From NCBI GenBank assembly GCA_009731375.1, contig BJOX01000265.1, positions 269,986 through 319,585 of the forward strand: DNA of 49,600 nucleotides. The letters run 5' to 3'. Numbering within the stretch: the stretch's first letter is position 1; each line of letters begins with the position of its first letter. The DNA comes from Paulinella micropora (taxonomy: Eukaryota > Cercozoa > Imbricatea > Euglyphida). A model generated the notes under the pieces. That model was not told the DNA's origin. It ran no database searches and saw nothing but the letters and a program-made list of their open reading frames with translations. This document shows, one piece after another, positions 11,779-49,600 of this stretch. Made by a program: the position numbers and the translations under genes.

Positions 11779-13095
11779 CGATATCGTATCTTAGAAGTCA
11801 TTTTTGGAAGTTTAATTTCGAAGTGTGTGTGTAGTACTAGAGGTTACTGTGCACAATATGTTTGTGAGTGTGTGCGAGTGTGTGTTCTTGTTTACGTTGC
11901 AAGGTTTGTTGGAGTTTTCGCACGGCTGCGTGCGCGCTTGCTGCAGCCACCGCAAGCAAATCGGCAAAGGCCAGGGATCCGGTCATTAGAGCCTATCGAC
12001 AACATTTTCACTTTACATGTTCTAATTACATATTACATGTTATATATATTAGGTGTGTGCATGTACTCTCCTCAATGCATTCTTGTAATTTAGATGTGGG
12101 CTTACGGTGTGTAGCTTGGTCCGCAGCACTTCGCAAACGCCCAGGGCCGTCCCGCACACCTCGGTCCATTTCTGCCATATCACGTCCCGCACCTCGGTAG
12201 ATTTCTGCCATATCACGTCCCGCAGCTGGACCAAGCGGGCCGCCACGGCGTTTGCAGCATTACATATTGTCCGGACTATAGATTGCGCTGAACTACGTAA
12301 CCGATCTAGCACGTGGGCGAGCCACGTGGTTACTGCCTGTGTGGCATCGAGCAATATCTGGACTACAGATTGTGTAGCAGTGAGTAAATGATCGCGAACG
12401 TAGCCGAGCCGGCCCGCCAGGAAATTCGCGGAATCGAGCAGTGTCCGGACGATCCACTCAGTGACTGTGCGTAACCGCTGGAAAGCACGTCGAAACCAGG
12501 CCGCCAGGGCGTTTTTGGCAGTGAGCCCTGTCCGGACTATGAATTGAGTGAGAGTGCATAGCCCCTGCCAGCCATATCTCAGCCGGGCCGTTAGGGCGTT
12601 TGCGGCAGTCGACAGCGTCCGACCTATACATACACACACGCATACATACATACACACATGCATACGTACATACATACATACATACATACATACATAAATA
12701 CATACATACATACACACATACATACATACGCACATACATACATACACACATACATACATACACACATACATACATACATAGATACATACATACATACATA
12801 GATACATTCATAGATACATAGATACATACATACATACATACATACATACATAGTCTTACCTGTGAAGCGAGCGGCATGGCGCAGCTGCTGAAGGAAATGG
12901 CTGAGAATGGTGTGGACAAGAGTTGAGGCCTGGCGCAGCTGCTGAAGGAAATGGCTGAGAATGGTGCGGACAAGTGTTGAGGCCTGGCGCAGCTGCTGAA
13001 GGAAATGGCTGAGAATGGTGGTAACAAGAGTTGAAATGCACGAGCGGAAAATACGTAGGGCTTGGGTCAGGCGAGCCTTGGCAGGACAAGGGAGA

Positions 13096-13136
<41 letters not shown>

Positions 13137-13181
13137 GCGGAAAATACGTTGAAGTTGGGTCAGGCGAAACTTGGCAGGACA

Positions 13182-13220
<39 letters not shown>

Positions 13221-13259
13221 GAAAATACGTTGAAGTTGGGTCAGGCGAAACTTGGCAGG

Positions 13260-13308
<49 letters not shown>

Positions 13309-13707
13309 TGACAGTTATACACACATATATATATATAATTATATATATATATATATACACACACACATATATATATATGTATATATATATAGAGAGAGAG
13401 AGAGAAAAGAAAGATAGAGAGAGATATACAGGAAGCAGAAAGGAAAGAAAATTGAACCATAAGCATCTCTCTTAGGGGCTGCGCCACTTGCCGCAGCTTT
13501 CCGCACAACTTTACCCACAACTCGGCCAGGCCTTGCCACAACTTTGCGCACAACTTTGCGCACAAGTCCAGCCGGGCCCGCAGCAACACCCAGCCGGCCC
13601 GAACCAGCCTTGATATGGTCGAAAGCTGTTGAGATATGGCTGAAAGAGCGTTACGAAGATAGTGATGGCATGCGTGGAGAAGACGCATGGCGTGTTCAGG
13701 AAAACGC
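10336..13707 (-). CDS. Multi-exon gene for a protein of amphipathic helical repeats (core exons A-H)
   Basis: I do not recognise the family. Minus-strand exons: 13707-13458, 13076-12860, 12623-12106, 11992-11896, 11681-11154, 11105-11068, 10972-10619 and 10387-10336. From exon 2 onward every junction is phase-consistent (1, 0, 1, 1, 0, 0), and several sites are consensus (CACAG/GTAAG, ACC/GTAAG, GCAG/GTGAG; acceptors TATAG, ATCCAG, ATACAG). The product is at least 680 residues, rich in Ala, Leu, Arg, Trp and Cys. Exon 3 has four 29-residue repeats at about 12594-12247, such as LAAWFRRAFQRLRTV and VTTWLAHVLDRLRSS, diverged in sequence but exact in length. Exon 2 has an 18-residue repeat (TILSHFLQQLRQASTLVR) and exon 7 a 78-bp tandem duplication. 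The pattern suggests long amphipathic helices, perhaps a lipid- or membrane-surface protein; this is inference. Introns are mostly (GTAT)n, (CT)n and (TA)n. The start codon is not identified, and the gene probably continues left of 10336. Confidence 0.75.
12881..13264 (-). repeat. Tandem repeats at the exon B acceptor
   Basis: A unit of (CT)n plus TTGTCCTGCCAAG plus TCGCCTGACCCAA and CGTATTTTCCGC occurs three times, at 13219-13264, 13133-13180 and 13048-13091. Each carries a polypyrimidine tract and an acceptor. Only the last runs into the long exon body. Within that body a 54-bp unit repeats three times (12881-13040). Confidence 0.85.
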
Positions 13708-16040
<2,333 letters not shown>

Positions 16041-16308
16041 TTGACCTTAGCTCCTCCCAGGCGGACACACACAATTTTTTATCGGTCACCTCCACAAAAT
16101 GTGGTCAGGTTACCGATAAAACTATATATCCGGCGCGCCAAATTTGGCGTGTTTGCGGGCTCACCGGGCCCGGCTCGCCCGCAAAACACGTCAAATTTGT
16201 GGCTAGCCGCATAATATACTATTTTGCACAACATGCACAGCCCCACGTGTAAGCGTTGCATACTAATACGTTTTTGACATACGAGGATAGTACACATAGG
16301 TAGATAGA

Positions 16309-16380
<72 letters not shown>

Positions 16381-16404
16381 CCTCGTGAGTCTTGACCGGA
16401 GTTC

Positions 16405-16481
<77 letters not shown>

Positions 16482-16698
16482 CTATCCCGTTGACCTGCAC
16501 AACTCCCACACACACACTGTCAGCCTTTTTGCATATGCACACCCCCACGCGTACGCGTTGCATACGTTTTCGTAGACGATCTGGAATACCTATTCATATA
16601 ATGTATGTATGTATGTATGTATGCATGCATGTATGTAAGCGTTGGCTACGTTTTCGTACACGGACTGCAGAACTAGAGAAAGAAAGAGAGAGAGAGAG

Positions 16699-16754
<56 letters not shown>

Positions 16755-16760
16755 TTATAA
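16041..16760 (-). other. Diverged duplicate segments with possible exons, interleaved with repeats
   Basis: Three related pieces at 16204-16290, 16497-16600 and 16635-16680 share GCACAGCCCCACGTGTAAGCG-like sequence and ACGTTTTCGTA. On the minus strand they read [36 protein letters not shown] and VRVRKRSQRL. The first two align residue by residue, which is unusual for noncoding DNA. They could be further exons, or exon copies, of the repeat gene at 10336-13707. No complete splice-site pair settles this. (CT)n spans 16313-16384, (CTAT)n 16405-16481 and (GA)n 16680-16752. Confidence 0.35.
16077..16222. mobile_element. Foldback element D, copy 2
   Basis: This is a diverged copy of 7769-7905 with the same two hairpins. 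It shares ATCGGTCACCTCC, GCCCGCAAAACACGTCAAAT and GGCTAGCCGCATAATATACT. The flanking sequence differs, so it is a dispersed element rather than part of a segmental duplication. Confidence 0.65.
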
Positions 16761-17114
16761 TAATAATGCTGGAATCAGACAGGACCAACGTCTCCTTCTT
16801 CCTTCTTCTTTCTTCTTTCTTCTTTCTTCTTCTTCTTCTTCTTCTTCTTCTTCTTCTTCTTCTTCTTCTTCTTCTTCTTCTTCTTTCTTCTTCTTTCTTC
16901 TTTCTTCTTCCTTCTTCCTTCTTCTTCTTCTTCTTCTTCTTCTTCTTCTTCTTCTTCTTCTTCTTCTTCTTCTTCTTCTTCTTCTTCTTCTTCTCCTTCT
17001 TCTTCTTTCTTCTTCTTCTTTTTTCTGTTTGGACGGTTAGTATTTGGATGAAATTTAGCGAAGTAAATACTAACTCCAAGACATATAATTATATATATAT
17101 ATATTTTTTCTATG

Positions 17115-17147
<33 letters not shown>

Positions 17148-17243
17148 GGATGAAATTTCAGCGAAGTAAATACTAATTCTGAGACATATAATTATAATTA
17201 TATATATATATATATTCTCTCTCTCTCTCTCTGTCTCTCTCTG

Positions 17244-17296
<53 letters not shown>

Positions 17297-17330
17297 TTAT
17301 ATATCTATAGTAGTATAAGTGAATAGTAAT

Positions 17331-17384
<54 letters not shown>

Positions 17385-17531
17385 GATATGAGGATAAGCT
17401 AGGCCGGTACGTTATCNNNNNNNNNNTATATATATATATATACATCGGATATGAGGATAAGCTAGGCCGGTACGTTATCAGGAGATAAATAAAGAGATGG
17501 CTAAATAGACAGATGGATAGATGAATAGGGG

Positions 17532-17569
<38 letters not shown>

Positions 17570-17616
17570 AAGATAGATAGATAGATAGATAGCATATCAG
17601 GAAATGCAGAAATAGG

Positions 17617-17665
<49 letters not shown>

Positions 17666-17884
17666 GATAGATAGATAGATGGATAAATAGATAGATAGAT
17701 AGATAGATAGAGAGATAGATAGATAGAGAGATAGATAGGCTGTACCATAGCTGTCAGCATAACAGGCAGTGCTAACAGATCCAGAAGACCTGTATAAGTG
17801 GAAAGAATGATAATGATGATGATGATGATGATGATGACGATGATGAAAATAATAGTAATAATAATAATAATAATAGTAATACTA

Positions 17885-17927
<43 letters not shown>

Positions 17928-17929
17928 TA
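16761..17929. repeat. (CTT)n, (TA)n, (GATA)n and (GAT/AAT)n tracts
   Basis: (CTT)n occupies 16797-17015. GATGAAATTT(C)AGCGAAGTAAATACT is duplicated at 17046 and 17148. The 34 bp preceding the 17417-17426 gap reappear just after it, which points to unmerged contig ends. (GATA)n spans 17530-17740 and GAT/AAT tracts 17810-17930. No gene is seen. Confidence 0.85.
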
Positions 17930-18160
17930 GTGCTTCTCTGTCAATGGCTGATGCATTTCTGCACATGCGCCTCCATCGTCTCACCCGTGAGGGGAGTACG
18001 AAGAATTGACGATAAGCTCTAATGACACCCCCGCAAGGGCAGTTCCAACACTTCCAGACAGACCGGTATGTTCAATGAAAATACTGGTGGCACCGACGGG
18101 AATCGAACTGGCGACAGGGCCCAGATGGTAGAACTTGACCACTGGGCTATCACGGTGTCC
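17930..18160 (-). mobile_element. tRNA-derived SINE, complete copy
   Basis: Read on the minus strand, the head GGACACCGTGATAGCCCAGT carries a Pol III A box (TAGCCCAGTGG, 18149-18139). About 30 bp later comes a B box (GTTCGATTCC, 18108-18099). A tRNA-unrelated body of about 150 bp follows and ends in GAGAAGCACTATT, then (ATT)n. The layout, with a tRNA-like head, unique body and simple-repeat tail, is that of a SINE mobilised by a LINE partner. Further copies lie at 18323-18548 and 49514-49600. Confidence 0.9.
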
Positions 18161-18186
18161 AATAATAATAAATAATAATAATAATG

Positions 18187-18229
<43 letters not shown>

Positions 18230-18245
18230 CAACAACAACAACAAC

Positions 18246-18294
<49 letters not shown>

Positions 18295-18322
18295 GCAATA
18301 ATAATAATAATAATAATAATAG

Positions 18323-18546
18323 TGCTTCTCAGTCAATGGCGAATGCATTTCTGCACATGTGCCTCCATCGTCTCACCCGCGAGGGGAGTACGAAGATTTG
18401 ACGATAGGCTCTACTGACACCCCCGCAAGGGCAGTTCCAACACTTCCAGAANNNNNNNNNNTTGCTTTCAAAGAAAATATACTTTGAAAATACTGGCGAC
18501 AGGTCCCAGATGGTAGACCTTAACCACTGGGCTATTGCGGTGCCAC

Positions 18547-18548
<2 letters not shown>
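18323..18548 (-). mobile_element. tRNA-derived SINE, copy lacking the B box
   Basis: Same family as 17930-18160 and same orientation, embedded in (AAT)n. About 22 bp containing the B box is missing, apparently deleted between two CCAGT words. A 10-N gap lies at 18452-18461. It should be transcriptionally dead. Confidence 0.85.
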
Positions 18549-18643
<95 letters not shown>

Positions 18644-18703
18644 TATNNNNNNNNNNATAATGATAATAATAATAATAATAATAATAGTAATAACAATAAG
18701 AGT

Positions 18704-18754
<51 letters not shown>

Positions 18755-19091
18755 AGTATTTCCATAAACTGGAATAATAATAATAATAATGATGATGATA
18801 ATAATAATAATAGTAATAACACCAAGAATAACAACAACAACAACAACAACAACAACAATAGTATTTCCATAAACTGGAACCAAAAAGCTAGACACATTAC
18901 ATGGAACAAAAATCAGGCAGTTGTACGTGCATGTATGTATGCATAATTTTCTTGATGGTTTGGGAGAAAAAAANNNNNNNNNNNNNNNTTTCCTACCATT
19001 TACTACATGTTAATAGACTAACTAAATATAATCATGATGCCCTTTGAAATGTAACGTTGTAGCTATACTTTATTATACTATGCTAACTATG
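18549..19091. repeat. (AAT)n and (AAC)n arrays with a duplicated 23-bp word
   Basis: AATAGTATTTCCATAAACTG follows (AAC)n twice, near 18752 and 18860. Gaps lie at 18647-18656 and 18974-18988. 18990-19091 is unassigned AT-rich sequence. Confidence 0.85.
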
Positions 19092-28579
<9,488 letters not shown>

Positions 28580-28657
28580 AAGCCGAATGAAAGAAAACCT
28601 ACCGATAGTAGTAGTAGTAGCTCTGTCTCTCTCTTTCCCTCTCTCTCTCTCTCCCCG

Positions 28658-28689
<32 letters not shown>

Positions 28690-28883
28690 ACCCCCCCNNN
28701 NNNNNNNCCCTCTCTCTGTCTCTCTATCTATCTCTCTCTATCTCTCGAATGGAAATTAGCTTGGTCGTTCTTGTGATGACAACTTCAAACCTACAGCTGC
28801 CAGCTTGAACGTAGGGTAGCAGTAGGAATAATTATTATTACGAAAAGCAGTAGTAGAAGTAGTAGTAGTAGTAGTAGTAGTAC

Positions 28884-28922
<39 letters not shown>

Positions 28923-29004
28923 AAGTAGTAGTAGTAAACCCAACCCAACCCAACCCAACCTAACCTAAGCTAACCTAACCTAACCTAACCTAACCTAACC
29001 TAAC

Positions 29005-29082
<78 letters not shown>

Positions 29083-29089
29083 CTCTCTC

Positions 29090-29186
<97 letters not shown>

Positions 29187-29196
29187 NNNNNNNNNN

Positions 29197-29250
<54 letters not shown>

Positions 29251-29310
29251 GCTACTACTACTGCTACTACTACTGCTACTACTACTACTACTACTGCTAC
29301 TACTAGGCTA
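28580..29310. repeat. TAG, poly-C, (AACCT)n, CTAT and (TAC)n tracts
   Basis: A poly-C run (28658-28697) adjoins a gap. TAG arrays lie at 28605-28620 and 28855-28936. About 75 bp of CCCAA turning into (CCTAA)n occupies 28937-29007, followed by (CTAT)n, (CT)n, (CA)n, a gap (29187-29196) and (TAC)n. 28741-28850 is unassigned and could include the RING promoter or 5' UTR. Confidence 0.85.
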
Positions 29311-30850
<1,540 letters not shown>

Positions 30851-31150
30851 CTACTACTTCTACTTCTACTTTTACTTTTACTTCTACTTCTACTTCTACT
30901 TCTGCTTCTACTTCTACTAGTACTTCTACTTCTACTTCTTGCTTCTACTTCTACTTCTACTTCTACTTCCACTTCTACTTCCACTTCTACTTTGCCTTTG
31001 CCTTTGATTTAATGAAGTTACTTTTACAAGCGACCTCTGGTCATCCATACAAATCGTTAGCCCAAGGCCATTGATTTAACTAAGACGGCCCTTATAATAT
31101 TAATTGAAATTAGCGTTGCAATACATTAAAGTAATGATAATAATAATAAT

Positions 31151-31242
<92 letters not shown>

Positions 31243-31279
31243 GTAGAAGTAGAAGTAGAAATAGAAGTAGAAGTAGTGA
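30851..31279. repeat. (CTTCTA)n and (AAT)n arrays
   Basis: (CTTCTA)n spans 30848-31005, about 100 bp of unassigned sequence follows, then (AAT)n at 31137-31243 and (GTAGAA)n at 31243-31277. Confidence 0.9.
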
Positions 31280-31600
31280 ATTAAGTCTGGCAAGAAAAAT
31301 CTTTATGGAGCTTTTTAAAGAAGGGCAACTATGAAGGAGGTAGATTGATATCTCTTGCCAGAGTAGGTTGCCTTCGTTTGGATTGTCTGATAGAGGCTTT
31401 GGTACCCCTGGTAACACTCCTTGTGGAGTTTGTAAAACTAATGACCATAATGAATTGCATGTCTTTAACGATTGCAGTACTGATTGCGCCTTAATAAAGC
31501 CTATACTTAAGTCTTTACAGCTTGAATATTTTGATGCTAATTTTCTCTTGATGGCTCCATTTCTAGTAGCCAAAGGACATCCACGTGGTTCTTAAAATCC
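31280..31600 (+). pseudogene. Remnant of the 3' end of a LINE reverse transcriptase
   Basis: One frame reads GGRLISLARVGCLRLDCL. After a frame change near 31370 another reads NTPCGVCKTNDHNELHVFND. The latter contains C-x2-C-x8-H-x4-C, the knuckle often found after the RT domain of LINEs. The shift and short length mark it as a decayed fragment. Clade cannot be assigned. Confidence 0.45.
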
Positions 31601-32760
<1,160 letters not shown>

Positions 32761-32817
32761 TTTGTGTATGTGTGTGTGTTTATTCATGTAGTGCAGTGGG
32801 AGTAGGAGAGCAGTTTG

Positions 32818-48077
<15,260 letters not shown>

Positions 48078-48345
48078 TTGCCTGCAGCGCGCACACTCTC
48101 GCTGACGACTTTCCCAGACAAACGACAAGTATCAATATTCTTGATTTAAGAAAAAAAAAAAAAAAAAATCGCTCACAGGAAAAGAATTCAAGAGGCGGCA
48201 AACGGGGACCCCTCAGCCGTGCTGGCCTGAGTGTTAAACGATTCCTTCAGCACTTGAAGCATTGTCCTCGGTATGACACTAAACTTCATCGGGTCTCTCA
48301 GTACATGACCTTAAACTGCCTGTGTGACTGCTTCTTGTGCTTCTT
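48078..48345 (+). other. Coding-like or 3' UTR sequence after the methyltransferase stop
   Basis: An A18 tract (48151-48168) is followed by an open stretch reading SRGGKRGPLSRAGLSVKRFL and QHLKHCPRYDTKLHR, with CTCACAG before it and G/GTCTCT after it. It could be an alternative or downstream exon, or simply 3' UTR. The family is not recognised. Confidence 0.35.
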
Positions 48346-49065
48346 CTTCTTCTTTTTCTACTTCTTCTTCTTCTTCTTCTTCGTCTTCGTCTTCTTCTTC
48401 TTCTTCTTCTTCTTCTTCTTCTTCTTCTTCTTCTTCTCCTCCTCCTCCTCCTCCTCCTCCTCCTCCTCCTCCTCCTCCTCCTCCTCCTCCTTCTTCTTCT
48501 TCTTCTTCTTCTTCTTCTTCTTCTTCTTCTTCTTCTTCTTCTTCTTCTTCTTCTTCTTCTGCTTCTTCTTCTCCTTCTCCTTCTCCTTCTCCTTCTCCTC
48601 CTCCTCCTCCTCCTCCTTCTCCTCCTCCTCCTCCTTCTCCTCCTCCTCCTCCTCCTCCTCCTTCTTCTTCTTCTTCTTCTTCTTCTTCTTCTTCTTCTTC
48701 TTCTTCTTCTTCTTCTTCTTCTTCTTCTTCTTCTGCTTCTTCTTCTCCTTCTCCTTCTCCTTCTCCTTCTCCTCCTCCTCCTCCTCCTCCTTCTCCTCCT
48801 CCTCCTCCTTCTCCTCCTCCTCCTCCTCCTCCTCCTTCTTCTTCTTCTTCTTCTTCTTCTTCTTCTTCTTCTTCTTCTTCTTCTTCTTCTTCTTCTTCTT
48901 CTTCTTCTGCTTCTTCTTCTCCTTCTCCTTCTCCTTCTCCTTCTCCTCCTCCTCCTCCTCCTCCTTCTCCTCCTCCTCCTCCTTCTCCTCCTCCTCCTCC
49001 TCCTCCTCCTTCTTCTTCTTCTTCTTCTTCTTCTTCTTCTTCTTCTTCTTCTTCTTCTTCTTCCT
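48346..49065. repeat. (CTT/CTC)n with a 174-bp higher-order repeat
   Basis: Three consecutive units, marked by TGCTTCTTCTTCTCC at 48559, 48733 and 48907, share the same order of CTT, CTC and CTTCTC blocks. The identical internal order shows whole-unit duplication rather than simple slippage. Confidence 0.9.
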
Positions 49066-49360
49066 CTCTCTCTCTCTCTCTCTCTCTCCCTCTCTCTCTC
49101 TCTCTCCTTTTAAAATATATATATATATATATATAAATTTTATTTTTTTTAAATTATTATTATTAACGCAGACAATTTTAATAGTATAATACTTGACACT
49201 AGTAGGAATAAGTGGGAAGCGTAAGAGTAAAATAGAATTGGTGCCAAGAGATGTAAAAGTGGTAAATGAAGCGTTCAAAAAACAAAACAAAACAATAAAT
49301 AAATAAATAAATAAATAAATAAATACATAAATAAATAAATAAATAAATAAATAAAAAGAA

Positions 49361-49399
<39 letters not shown>

Positions 49400-49513
49400 A
49401 ATAAAAAAATTTAACAATAATAATAATAATGATAATAATAATAATAATGATAATAATCATAATCATAATCGTAATCATAATCATAATCATAATCATAATA
49501 ATAATAATAATAA
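49066..49513. repeat. (CT)n, (TA)n, (AAAT)n and (AAT)n with about 150 bp of unassigned sequence
   Basis: 49141-49295 is single-copy AT-rich sequence with no recognised gene. (AAAT)n lies at 49296-49354, (GA)n at 49360-49399, and AAT/AATC repeats run to 49513. Confidence 0.85.
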
Positions 49514-49600
49514 TAGTGCTTCTCTGTCAATGGCTGATGCATTTCTGCACATGCGCCTCCATCGTCTCACCCGTGAGGGGAGTACGAAGAATTGACGATA
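49514..49600 (-). mobile_element. tRNA-derived SINE, 3' part, cut by the window end
   Basis: Appears identical over its visible length to the 3' part of 17930-18160, again with (ATT)n as the minus-strand tail. The tRNA-like head would lie beyond the window. Confidence 0.9.

Noticed and set aside
17341-17480. A repeated TCGGATATGAGGATAAGCTA word as a regulatory pair
   Set aside because: The two copies flank a 10-N gap and are identical to its edges, which is typical of unjoined contig ends.

Overview
This window comes from a nuclear genome of a eukaryote. The genes are split into short exons with GT...AG introns whose phases match when joined by eye, there is a non-LTR retrotransposon and a tRNA-derived SINE, and no bacterial-style gene packing. 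Well over half of the readable sequence is microsatellite: (GATA/CTAT)n dominates, with (CATA)n, (GA/CT)n, (TA)n, (AAT)n, (TAC)n and (CTT/GAA)n. About twenty runs of N break it, many exactly 10 long. The lineage cannot be named from sequence alone. The methyltransferase resembles proteins I associate with algae and other protists, so a protist or alga is a weak inference. No rRNA, intact tRNA gene, CRISPR array or bacterial operon is visible.

Layout. 0-13.7 kb: a minus-strand gene of amphipathic, Cys/Trp-rich helical repeats. Its best exons lie at 10.3-13.7 kb and further exon-like pieces at 4.7, 1.1 and 0.35 kb; it seems to run off the left edge. Its long introns hold GATA arrays and retrotransposon tails. 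13.7-19 kb: microsatellites, a 958-bp duplication across a gap, a foldback element and two SINE copies. 19.1-28.6 kb: a minus-strand RING-H2 ubiquitin-ligase-like gene, with a nearly intact 3.9-kb R2/NeSL-type retrotransposon in its first intron. 28.6-32.8 kb: (TAC)n and (GA)n blocks, unassigned sequence and a LINE remnant. 32.8-48.1 kb: a plus-strand gene of about 13 exons for a Lys/Glu-rich protein ending in an N6-adenine-type methyltransferase domain (NPPF motif). 48.3-49.6 kb: a (CTT/CTC)n higher-order repeat and a SINE copy cut by the window end.

Two patterns stand out. First, introns contain partial copies ('echoes') of neighbouring exons. Many keep one true splice site, break into a microsatellite on the other side, and differ from the apparent live exon mostly at synonymous positions. 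Second, the retrotransposon and a second tail family always end 3' in (ATCT)n, lie inside GATA arrays, and twice sit head to tail behind a truncated copy. The genes look like independent housekeeping-type loci rather than a pathway; what they share is this microsatellite-driven architecture.
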